The position numbers were made by a program, and so were the translations under genes. This document shows positions 24,617-30,858 of a stretch of DNA of 30,858 nucleotides, one piece after another (the first letter of the stretch is position 1; the number at the start of each line of letters is the position of its first letter). This DNA comes from Actinomycetota bacterium. GTDB taxonomy: Bacteria; Actinomycetota; Actinomycetes; JACCUZ01. The stretch lies in contig JAVEDG010000273.1 in assembly GCA_030841245.1 (NCBI GenBank), positions 1 to 30,858 on the forward strand. Reading direction: 5' to 3'. The notes under the pieces are model-generated. The model did no database searches. It was not told the DNA's origin and worked only from the letters and a program-made list of their open reading frames with translations.

Positions 24617-24720
24617 CAGGGACCGTAGTCGTCCTCGTACATGAGGAACTCCTTCCACCCGAGGCGCCCGCGCAACCCACCGTGGTGGGGGCGAGGCGGC
24701 TCGGCACTTGTGCCGGCCAT
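24607..24720 (-). CDS. possible small protein, 37 codons (or an 11-codon peptide)
   Basis: Too short for routine gene calling. ATG 24720 opens a 37-codon frame ending in GWKEFLMYEDDYGPWDD. Its last 18 codons all end in G or C except one (GGT), like real genes here, while the first half is less typical. An internal ATG at 24642 has AAGGAG six bases upstream and would give just MYEDDYGPWDD, an acidic aromatic peptide. TTG 24675 is a third possible start. Nothing like a signal peptide or known domain is present. The frame lies in the hairpin-rich intergenic unit between add and the aldehyde dehydrogenases. Confidence 0.35.
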   Translation of the reverse strand: MAGTSAEPPRPHHGGLRGRLGWKEFLMYEDDYGPWDD

Positions 24721-24824
24721 GCTGCGGGCCGTGCCCGCATGTCGTCGCCGGGCGACGATCTGGCCGTTTCGGGACCGGACCCCGCGTGGGGCTCCGGGCG
24801 ATCTCTAGGTGGATCGCTGCTACC

Positions 24825-24830
24825 AGTGTA
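24825..24830 (-). promoter_or_regulatory. candidate -10 element (TACACT) for the intergenic minus-strand unit
   Basis: On the minus strand TACACT fits TANNNT and predicts a start near 24818, just before the first hairpin. A poor -35 (TTCGCC, 19-nt spacing) lies upstream. Confidence 0.35.
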
Positions 24831-24898
24831 GGGGATCGGCGCAACTAGGGGCGAACTGAACGTTTCCGGCCCGTGACCGGCACTGAAAACCTTGCCTG

Positions 24899-24913
24899 GC
24901 CCAAGCGTTGGGC
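24899..24913 (-). terminator. hairpin after the aldehyde dehydrogenase genes
   Basis: GCCCAA-(GCG)-TTGGGC is a perfect 6-bp stem with a 3-nt loop, 21 nt past the stop at 24935. On the minus strand four T follow about 10 nt after the stem. It would end the punA-to-ALDH unit. Confidence 0.4.
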
Positions 24914-24934
24914 GCGTTTGCCGCTGGCGGCCGC

Positions 24935-25831
24935 TCAGACTCCGATCGGGTGCCAGACCGTCTTGGTCTCGAGGAAGCGCAGCATGCGCTCCATGCCGGG
25001 CTCGGCCCGCCAGTCCGGCTCGGCGGCAGGGGCGCGCAGCACCCGCTTGAGGTTGTCCGCCGCCGCCACCTCGAGCCGGGTCGAGAGCTCGGGGTCGCCG
25101 GCAGCCCCGGCCAGGTCGACCGCGTTCACGTCCATGTGCGAGGCCAGGGTCGGTGCCGTGTCGGCGAGCTGGCCCGTCAGGACGTTGACGACGCCGCCGG
25201 GCACGTCGGAGGTGGCGAGCACCTCGGCCAGCGTGATGGCCGGCAGTGGGCGACCAGAGGACGACGTGACCACGCAGGTGTTGCCGGAGACGATCACCGG
25301 GGCCACGACAGAGACCAGCCCGAGCAGGCTGGACTGCTGCGGCGCGAGGACGGCGACGACGCCGGTCGGCTCGGGCACCGAGAAGTCGAAGTAGGGCCCG
25401 GCGACCGGGTTGGCCGAGCCGGTCACCGAGGCGATCTTGTCGGCCCACCCGGCGTACCAGACCCAGCGGTCGATCGCGGCGTCCACCGCGGCGGCGGCCG
25501 CGCGCGCCGAGCCGCCCTCACCGGCCCGCACGTCCTCGGCGAACTGTGCCCGCCTGCCTTCGAGCAGCTCCGCCACGCGGTAGAGCACCTGGCCGCGGTT
25601 GTACGCCGTGGCGCCCGACCAGCCCGGGAACGCCTTGCGGGCGGCCTGCACGGCGTCGCGCGCGTCCTTGCGCGACGCGTGGGCGGCGTTCGCGAGGAAC
25701 CGGCCCTTGACGTCGGTGACCTCGTAGGAGCGCCCGCTCTCCGAACGCGGGAACGCGCCGCCGATGAACAGCTTGTAGGTCTTGCGGACCGGCATCCGGT
25801 CTGTCGTGGAGCGGCTGGTCCTGTCAGGCAT
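24935..25831 (-). CDS. short aldehyde dehydrogenase-like protein lacking the catalytic half
   Basis: 298 residues that match only the N-terminal, NAD-binding part of the aldehyde dehydrogenase fold: KLFIGGAFPRSESGRSYEV, AFPGWSGATAYNRGQVLYRVAELLE, EPTGVVAVLAPQQSSLLGLVSVVAP, SGNTCVV and PGGVVNVLTG are recognisable. The chain ends about where the catalytic-cysteine domain should begin, and no LELGGK or catalytic Cys motif is seen, so it should not be active as a dehydrogenase by itself. It is not a decayed fragment: codon bias is normal, and its ATG overlaps the stop of the full-length partner by 8 nt. The pair resembles the two ALDH domains of ALDH16 made as separate chains. ATG 25795 is a possible shorter start. 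Confidence 0.85.
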   Translation of the reverse strand: MPDRTSRSTTDRMPVRKTYKLFIGGAFPRSESGRSYEVTDVKGRFLANAAHASRKDARDAVQAARKAFPGWSGATAYNRGQVLYRVAELLEGRRAQFAEDVRAGEGGSARAAAAAVDAAIDRWVWYAGWADKIASVTGSANPVAGPYFDFSVPEPTGVVAVLAPQQSSLLGLVSVVAPVIVSGNTCVVTSSSGRPLPAITLAEVLATSDVPGGVVNVLTGQLADTAPTLASHMDVNAVDLAGAAGDPELSTRLEVAAADNLKRVLRAPAAEPDWRAEPGMERMLRFLETKTVWHPIGV

Positions 25832-27272
25832 CGAGGTACGCCTCCAGCCCGTGCCGGCCGCCCTCGCGGCCGTAACCGGACTCCTTGTAGCCGCCGAATG
25901 GCGAGGTCGGGTCGAACCGGTTGAACGTGTTCGCCCAGACGACCCCCGCGCGCAGCTTGTCGGCCATCCAGAGGATCCGCGACCCCTTGTCGGTCCAGAC
26001 CCCCGCGGAGAGCCCGTACGGCGTGTTGTTGGCCTTCTCCACGGCCTCGGCCGGGGTGCGGAACGTCAGCACGGACAGCACCGGGCCGAAGATCTCCTCG
26101 CGGGCGATCCGGTGGGCCTGGGTGACCCCGGTGAAGACCGTCGGGGCGAACCAGAACCCCCGCTCCGGCAGCTCGCACGGCGGCGACCAGCGCTCGGCCC
26201 CCTCGGCCTCACCCACCTCCGAGAGCTCGCGGATCCGGGCCAGCTGCTCGGCCGAGTTGATGGCGCCGACGTCGGTGTTCTTGTCCAGGGGGTCCCCGAC
26301 GCGCAGCGTGCCGAGCCGGCGCTTGAGGGAGACCAGCACCTCGTCGTACACGCTCTCCTGCACGAGCAGCCGCGAGCCCGCGCAGCAGACGTGGCCCTGG
26401 TTGAAGAAGATGCCGTTGACGATGCCCTCGACCGCCTGGTCGACCGGCGCGTCGTCGAAGAGGATGTTGGCCGCCTTGCCGCCGAGCTCGAGCGTGACCT
26501 TCTTGGCAGTGCCCGCTGTGGAGCGAGCGATCATCTTGCCCACCTCGGTCGAGCCGGTGAAGGCCACCTTGTCGATGCCGCCGTGCTCGACGAGCGCGCG
26601 GCCCGTGTCGCCGGCCCCGGTGATGATGTTGACCACGCCGGGCGGCAGGTCCGCCTGCTGGCAGATCTCGGCGAACAGCAGCGCCGTGAGCGGTGTGGTC
26701 TCGGCAGGCTTGAGCACCACGGTGTTGCCGCAGGCCAGGGCGGGCGCGATCTTCCAGGACAGCATCAGCAGGGGGAAGTTCCAGGGGATGACCTGGCCGG
26801 CGACGCCCAGGGGTCGCGGATCCGGTCCGAGCCCGGCGTACGAGAGCTTGTCGGCCCAGCCGGCGTAGTAGAAGAAGTGCGCCGCGACCAGCGGGATGTC
26901 GACGTCGCGCGACTCGCGGATCGGCTTGCCGTTGTCGAGCGACTCGAGCACCGCCAGCTCGCGAGCGCGCTCCTGGATGATCCGCGCGATGCGGAACAGG
27001 TACTTGCCCCGCTCGCGCGCGGGCAGCTTCGACCAGGTCCGCTGGTACGCCCGGCGCGCCGCCGCGACGGCCCGGTCCACGTCGGTCGGGCCGGCCTCGG
27101 TGACCTCCGCCAGCACCTCTTCGGTCGCCGGGCTGATGGTCTTGAAGGTGCGACCGTCGGCGGTGTCGACGAACTCCCCGTCGATGAACAGCCCGTACGA
27201 CGAGCGCAGCGTCACGACCGCGCGGGACTCGGGCGCGGGGGCGTACTCGAACTTCTTGCCGGCGGGACTCAT
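25824..27272 (-). CDS. aldehyde dehydrogenase (full length)
   Basis: Oxidises an aldehyde to the acid with NAD(P). The 482-residue protein is complete: VIPWNFPLLMLSWKIAPAL, KPAETTPL, FTGSTEVGK, the general-base region LELGGKAANILFDD and the catalytic Cys296 in NQGHVCCAGSR, then EEIFGPVLSV and SPFGGYKESGYGREGG. It begins 4 nt after the deoC stop, and DeoC releases acetaldehyde, so acetaldehyde is the most likely substrate (inference). It overlaps the short ALDH-like gene downstream by 8 nt, suggesting the two act as a complex. Confidence 0.93.
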   Translation of the reverse strand: MSPAGKKFEYAPAPESRAVVTLRSSYGLFIDGEFVDTADGRTFKTISPATEEVLAEVTEAGPTDVDRAVAAARRAYQRTWSKLPARERGKYLFRIARIIQERARELAVLESLDNGKPIRESRDVDIPLVAAHFFYYAGWADKLSYAGLGPDPRPLGVAGQVIPWNFPLLMLSWKIAPALACGNTVVLKPAETTPLTALLFAEICQQADLPPGVVNIITGAGDTGRALVEHGGIDKVAFTGSTEVGKMIARSTAGTAKKVTLELGGKAANILFDDAPVDQAVEGIVNGIFFNQGHVCCAGSRLLVQESVYDEVLVSLKRRLGTLRVGDPLDKNTDVGAINSAEQLARIRELSEVGEAEGAERWSPPCELPERGFWFAPTVFTGVTQAHRIAREEIFGPVLSVLTFRTPAEAVEKANNTPYGLSAGVWTDKGSRILWMADKLRAGVVWANTFNRFDPTSPFGGYKESGYGREGGRHGLEAYLDA

Positions 27273-27276
27273 GCGA

Positions 27277-28254
27277 TCAGTCCAAGGTGAAGTAGTCGGG
27301 ACCGGAGTAGCGCCCGGTCGTCAGCTTGGTGCGCTGCATCAGCAGGTCGTTGAGCAGGCTGGAGGCGCCGATGCGGAACCAGTCCGGGTCGAGCCAGTCG
27401 TCACCGGCCGTCTCGTTGACGACGACCAAGTAGCGGATCGCGTCCTTGCTGGTCCGGATGCCGCCGGCCGGCTTGACGCCGACCTGGCGCCCGGTCGCGT
27501 CGCGGAAGTCACGCACCGCCTCGAGCATGACCAGGGTCACCGGCAGGGTGGCGGCGGGAGCCACCTTTCCGGTGGAGGTCTTGATGAAGTCACCGCCCGC
27601 CAGTATGGCCAGCCACGAGGCGCGCCGGACGTTGTCGTAGGTCGAGAGCTCACCGGTCTCGAGGATCACCTTGAGGTGCGCGTCGCCGCACGCGGCCTTC
27701 ACCGCGACGATCTCGTCGAGCACCGCGAGGTAGTGCCCGGAGAGGAACGCACCGCGGTCGATGACCATGTCGATCTCGTCGGCACCGGCTGCGACGCCCG
27801 CGCGTACGTCGGCGAGCTTGACCGGCAGCGCCGCCCGGCCGCTGGGGAAGGAGGTCGCGACGCTGGCCACCTTGACGCCGCTGCCCGCCAGCGCGGCGGC
27901 CGCGACCTCGACGAGGTCGGGGTAGACGCAGATCGCCGCCACCTGTGGGGCCGTGGGGTCCGCCGGGTCGGGCCGGCGCGCCTTGGCGCACAGAGCGCGG
28001 ACCTTGCCCGGGGTGTCCTGTCCTTCGAGCGTGGTCAGGTCGATCATCGAGATCGCCAGGTCGATGGCCCACGCCTTGGCCGTGGTCTTGATCGACCGCG
28101 TCGACAGGGTCGCGACCCGCGCCTCGGCGCCGACCTGGTCGACGCCGGGCAGCCCGTGCAGGAACCGCCGCAGCGACGACTCGGACGCCGTGATGCCGGC
28201 CAGGTCCAGTCCGCCAGGCCCGCTCGCGAGCGTGGGGACAGCGGTCGTAGTCAC
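27277..28254 (-). CDS. deoC: deoxyribose-phosphate aldolase
   Basis: Cleaves 2-deoxyribose-5-phosphate to glyceraldehyde-3-phosphate and acetaldehyde. In this 325-residue class I aldolase the Schiff-base lysine is K225 in DFIKTSTGK, assisted by K195 in LKVILETGEL and K261 in GVKPAGGIR; the N-terminal part has MIDLTTLEG and ICVYPDLV. Two GTG codons stand in tandem at 28257 and 28254; I take 28254, since a TAGGCT -10 element six bases upstream would start transcription right on it, and no Shine-Dalgarno is seen. So deoC and the ALDH genes may have a leaderless promoter of their own inside the cluster. Confidence 0.95.
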   Translation of the reverse strand: MTTTAVPTLASGPGGLDLAGITASESSLRRFLHGLPGVDQVGAEARVATLSTRSIKTTAKAWAIDLAISMIDLTTLEGQDTPGKVRALCAKARRPDPADPTAPQVAAICVYPDLVEVAAAALAGSGVKVASVATSFPSGRAALPVKLADVRAGVAAGADEIDMVIDRGAFLSGHYLAVLDEIVAVKAACGDAHLKVILETGELSTYDNVRRASWLAILAGGDFIKTSTGKVAPAATLPVTLVMLEAVRDFRDATGRQVGVKPAGGIRTSKDAIRYLVVVNETAGDDWLDPDWFRIGASSLLNDLLMQRTKLTTGRYSGPDYFTLD

Positions 28255-28260
28255 CACGTG

Positions 28261-28266
28261 AGCCTA
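28261..28266 (-). promoter_or_regulatory. -10 element (TAGGCT) for leaderless deoC mRNA
   Basis: On the minus strand TAGGCT is followed by six bases and then GTG 28254, the same geometry as at add (TAGCGT, six bases, GTG). The 40-nt gap between the phosphomutase and deoC leaves room for it. No -35 consensus is visible. Confidence 0.45.
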
Positions 28267-28294
28267 CCGCCGCAGCTCGGGCCGCCCGGCCGGC

Positions 28295-29977
28295 TCAGAG
28301 GGCGAGGGCTGTCGACAGGTCGGCCTTGATGGCGGCCAGGTCGGCGGCGGCGCTCCGACGGGCTGCGGCGACGTCCGCGGCCGTGTTACCGGCTATGTCG
28401 ACGACGACCTCGAGGTAGCACTTGAGCTTGGGCTCGGTGCCCGAAGGCCGTACGACGACACGACCGCGCCGCGCCAGCCGATAGCGCAGCCCGTCGGTCG
28501 GGGGCAGCCCGCCGGCGCCGTCGGCCAGGTCCTCGACGCCCTCCACGTCGCGGCCACCGAGTGAGGCCGGCGGCTGGTCGCGCAGCCTGGTCATCGCCGC
28601 CTCGATGAGCGAGAGATCCTCGACCCGGACCGACAGCTGGTCGGTGGCGTGCAGGCCGTGCTCCCGGGCGAGGTCGTCGAGCAGGTCGACCAGTGACCGT
28701 CCCTCCGCCTTGAGGGTCGCGGCGAGCTCCGCGACCAGCAGCGCAGCGGACACACCGTCCTTGTCGCGGACCGCGGCCGGGTCGACGCAGTAGCCGAGCG
28801 CCTCCTCGTAGCCGAACCGCAGCCGCTCCACCCGGGAGATCCACTTGAAGCCGGTCAGGGTCTCCTCGTAGCCCAGCCCGTTCGCCGCAGCGATCCGGCC
28901 GAGCAGCGACGAAGAGACGATCGACGCCGCGAACGTCCCGCGCAGCGGCTCTCCGGCGGCGGCCGCCCGGCGTACCAGGTGCGCGCCGAGCAGGGCGCCC
29001 ACCTCGTCGCCGCGCAGCATCCGCCACCCGTCGCCGTCGGGCACGGCCACGGCGCACCGGTCGGCGTCCGGGTCGTTGGCCAGCACGAGGTCGGCGCCGG
29101 AGCGTTCGGCCGCGGCGACGGCGAGGTCGATCGCGCCGGGCTCCTCCGGGTTGGGGAAGGCGACGGTGTGGAACTCGGGGTCCGGGTCGCCCTGCTCGAC
29201 CACGACCTCGGGGGCCGGGAACCCGGCGTGCGCGAACGCGGCCAGCACGACGTCACGCCCCACACCGTGCAGCGGCGTGTAGACGATCCGCAGGTCGCGC
29301 GGCGAGTCCGCGGCGACGAGCGCGGCGACTCGCGCCAGATAGGCCTCGAGTACGTCGTCGCCGAGGGTCTCCCACGAGTCCCCGCGGGGGACCGTCGAGA
29401 GCGCACTGACCGCCTCGATCTCGGCTGAGATCTCGGCGTCGGCCGGCGGCACGATCTGTGACCCGTCGCCTAGGTAGACCTTGTAGCCGTTGTCGCGCGG
29501 CGGGTTGTGCGACGCGGTGACCATCACGCCGGCGGACGCGCCCAGGTGCCGGATCGCGAAGGCGAGCACCGGGGTCGGCAGCGGGTGCGGCAGCACCATG
29601 GCGTGCAGCCCGGCTCCGGTGACCACCTCGCAGGTGTCGCGCGCGAACACGTCGGACTTGTGGCGGGCGTCGTACCCGACGACGACGGCACGGCCGTCGC
29701 GTGCTCGCAGGTACGCCGCGAGGCCGGCCGCCGCCCGCGCGACCACGACCCGGTTCATCCGGTTCGGTCCGGCGCCCATCTCGCCGCGGAGCCCGGCGGT
29801 GCCGAACTCCAGCCGGCCGGAGAAGCGCTCGGCCACTGCCGTCGCGTCGCCGCGGTCCAGCAGCGCCTGCAGCTCGGCACGGGTGTCGGGGTCGGGGTCG
29901 TCGGCGAGCCACGCCGCGGCGACGTCGAAGCCCGCGACCGTCTCGTCGCTGGAGCGGTGCTCGTGGTGGGTGCTCAT
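28295..29977 (-). CDS. phospho-sugar mutase (phosphopentomutase / phosphomannomutase type)
   Basis: A 560-residue alpha-D-phosphohexomutase-superfamily enzyme. The phosphoserine loop is TASHNPPRDNGYKVY (Ser156), the metal loop is DPDADR (302-307), the sugar-binding loop is GYEEALGY and the phosphate loop RPSGTEPKLK is near the C-terminus. It is annotated as PmmB-like in relatives (M. tuberculosis Rv3308). The place between punA and deoC suggests that it converts (deoxy)ribose-1-phosphate to the 5-phosphate, the step a phosphopentomutase must provide since no DeoB-type gene is in the window. ATG 29977; 24 nt after punA. Confidence 0.9.
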   Translation of the reverse strand: MSTHHEHRSSDETVAGFDVAAAWLADDPDPDTRAELQALLDRGDATAVAERFSGRLEFGTAGLRGEMGAGPNRMNRVVVARAAAGLAAYLRARDGRAVVVGYDARHKSDVFARDTCEVVTGAGLHAMVLPHPLPTPVLAFAIRHLGASAGVMVTASHNPPRDNGYKVYLGDGSQIVPPADAEISAEIEAVSALSTVPRGDSWETLGDDVLEAYLARVAALVAADSPRDLRIVYTPLHGVGRDVVLAAFAHAGFPAPEVVVEQGDPDPEFHTVAFPNPEEPGAIDLAVAAAERSGADLVLANDPDADRCAVAVPDGDGWRMLRGDEVGALLGAHLVRRAAAAGEPLRGTFAASIVSSSLLGRIAAANGLGYEETLTGFKWISRVERLRFGYEEALGYCVDPAAVRDKDGVSAALLVAELAATLKAEGRSLVDLLDDLAREHGLHATDQLSVRVEDLSLIEAAMTRLRDQPPASLGGRDVEGVEDLADGAGGLPPTDGLRYRLARRGRVVVRPSGTEPKLKCYLEVVVDIAGNTAADVAAARRSAAADLAAIKADLSTALAL

Positions 29978-30001
29978 GGTCGCGGGTTCAGACCTCTCAA
30001 C

Positions 30002-30805
30002 TCACAGCTGCGGCATGACGTCGGCCAGCAGGGCGCCCATGCGGGTCGCGGCCGTCCGGCCGGCCTCGAGCACCTCCTCGTGGTTGAGCGGCTCGCCGGT
30101 CATCCCCGCGGCGAGGTTGGTCACGAGCGAGATGCCCAGCACCTCGGCGCCGGCCTCGCGGGCCGCGATCGCCTCGAGGACGGTCGACATGCCGACCAGG
30201 TCGCCGCCGATGCGGCGGACCATGACGATCTCGGCCGGTGTCTCGTACTGCGGGCCGGACATCTGCACGTAGACGCCCTCCTCGAGCGACGGCTCGACCT
30301 CGCGGCACAGCTCGCGCAGCCGGGGCGAGTAGAGGTCGGTCAGGTCGACGAAGCGGGCCCCGACCAGCGGTGACGTCGCCGTCATGTTGATGTGGTCGCG
30401 GATGAGCACCGGCTGGCCCGGTCGCATGCCCTCCCGCACGCCGCCGCAGCCGTTGGTGAGCACCACGACTCGGGCGCCGGCCGCCGCGGCGGTCCGGACG
30501 CCGTGCACGACGGCCGCCGGCCCGAGCCCCTCGTAGAGGTGGGTACGGCCGAGGAAGACCAGCGCGTTGCGGTCGCCGACGCGCACCGAACGCAGCGTCC
30601 CCGCATGCCCTTCCACCGCGGGTGCGTGGAAGCCCGGCAGGTCGGTCGTCGCCATCTCGTACGCCGTGTCGCCGAGCAGGTCGGCGGCGGGCACCCAGCC
30701 CGAGCCCATGACGAGAGCGATCTGGTGCTCGGCCACGCCGGTCAGCTCGCGCAGCCGGGCCGCCGCGTCGACGGCCAGGGAGTACGGGTCAGGTGAGTCC
30801 GCCAC
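30002..30805 (-). CDS. punA: purine-nucleoside phosphorylase (trimeric type)
   Basis: Splits inosine, guanosine and their deoxy forms into base and pentose-1-phosphate. The 267-residue protein shows ALVMGSGWVPAADLL, LPGFHAPAVEGHAG, FLGRTHLYEG, VLTNGCGGV, MSGPQYETPAE (purine-site Glu) and VTNLAAG (Asn). These are marks of the trimeric, mammalian-like class. The start is GTG 30805; TAGGGT on the minus strand at 30814-30819 ends 8 nt before it, so it may be leaderless too. It heads the minus-strand catabolic unit. Confidence 0.95.
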   Translation of the reverse strand: MADSPDPYSLAVDAAARLRELTGVAEHQIALVMGSGWVPAADLLGDTAYEMATTDLPGFHAPAVEGHAGTLRSVRVGDRNALVFLGRTHLYEGLGPAAVVHGVRTAAAAGARVVVLTNGCGGVREGMRPGQPVLIRDHINMTATSPLVGARFVDLTDLYSPRLRELCREVEPSLEEGVYVQMSGPQYETPAEIVMVRRIGGDLVGMSTVLEAIAAREAGAEVLGISLVTNLAAGMTGEPLNHEEVLEAGRTAATRMGALLADVMPQL

Positions 30806-30813
30806 GATGGGCG

Positions 30814-30819
30814 ACCCTA
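30814..30819 (-). promoter_or_regulatory. candidate -10 element (TAGGGT) for punA
   Basis: TAGGGT on the minus strand lies 8 nt before GTG 30805, putting transcription start at or within 2 nt of the start codon. Confidence 0.35.
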
Positions 30820-30858
30820 ACGGGACCGCCAGGGTGCCGGTGCGCGAGCCATGAAGCC

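Larger units (their letters stand above)
24540..24818 (-). ncRNA. candidate structured RNA / small-ORF transcription unit
   Basis: Between the add terminator and the aldehyde dehydrogenase terminator lies a 280-base stretch that would be transcribed on the minus strand from TACACT at 24825-24830. Reading with that strand, compact hairpins follow each other: 24817-24798 (6 bp), 24795-24777 (7 bp with one bulge), 24758-24742 (7 bp, 3-nt loop), 24739-24723 (7 bp, 3-nt loop), 24715-24702 and 24689-24676 (5 bp, 4-nt loops), then a ribosome-site-like AAGGAG with an ORF end, then two identical 6-bp hairpins at 24608-24594 and 24582-24568. I recognise no Rfam family (not tmRNA, SRP RNA, RNase P or a 6C RNA). 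High GC makes short stems common by chance, so this is a proposal. Confidence 0.3.

Noticed and set aside
24581..24844. An 87-codon minus-strand frame in the add-ALDH intergenic region
   Set aside because: Arg/Pro/Ser-rich translation, no ribosome site, and it lies in a different frame from the better supported MYEDDYGPWDD ORF.
24935..25831. The short ALDH-like gene as a pseudogene or frameshift of the full-length ALDH
   Set aside because: It keeps strong codon bias and an exact coupled start, has no internal stops, and no missing catalytic half is found in other frames downstream.
30807..30858. Possible divergent gene start at ATG 30851 preceded by a 15-codon ORF (ATG 30807) whose stop overlaps it
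   Set aside because: Only eight bases of the putative gene are inside the window, so nothing can be said of it; no Shine-Dalgarno is visible.

Overview
The window is a contiguous piece of a very GC-rich actinobacterial chromosome. Most third codon positions are G or C, GTG starts are common, and neighbouring genes often overlap by 4 nt (GTGA or ATGA). The perM-purN-purH order, the folD-DUF3017 pair, mdh next to a dimeric-type icd, and the ALDH-deoC-phosphomutase-punA block are all known actinobacterial arrangements. The content would suit a Nocardioides-like or Frankia-like lineage, but the sequence alone does not fix the genus. I see no tRNA, rRNA, insertion sequence, prophage or CRISPR, and every large gene looks intact.

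Left part (1-11590, all + strand): a perM-like membrane protein cut by the window edge, then purN and purH (late purine synthesis), folD (one-carbon folate supply for those steps), a DUF3017 membrane protein, mdh and icd (TCA cycle), a CNNM/CorC-type CBS membrane protein, trpS, a 2'-5' RNA ligase-family protein and a YihY/BrkB membrane protein. Middle part (11639-15720): a penicillin-binding-type D-Ala-D-Ala carboxypeptidase on the minus strand, divergent from a methylmalonyl-CoA mutase-type catalytic subunit that has no B12 domain, then an M20 amidohydrolase.

Right part (15857-30805) is a nucleoside scavenging region. A BMP-type lipoprotein, a double-domain ABC ATPase and two permeases import nucleosides; cytidine deaminase and thymidine phosphorylase follow in the same operon. 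Adenosine deaminase comes next, and a minus-strand set (punA, a phosphopentomutase-like enzyme, deoC and two aldehyde dehydrogenase-type proteins) runs toward it. Together they can take imported (deoxy)nucleosides through deamination, phosphorolysis, pentose-1-phosphate isomerisation, aldol cleavage and oxidation of the acetaldehyde formed.

The only stretch longer than 300 bases without an obvious gene is 24497-24934, between the convergent add and aldehyde dehydrogenase genes. It is not empty. It holds a terminator-like hairpin, a perfect 26-bp tandem duplication in which each unit is itself a hairpin, a run of compact hairpins behind a minus-strand -10 element, and a small ORF whose last 11 codons (MYEDDYGPWDD) follow a near-perfect Shine-Dalgarno sequence. 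This is the best candidate here for something undescribed: a structured RNA, a tiny protein gene, or both. Other points of interest are several apparently leaderless genes, a split ALDH16-like enzyme pair, a palindromic intergenic element after purH, and a 23-codon upstream ORF ending on the start codon of the CBS-domain gene.
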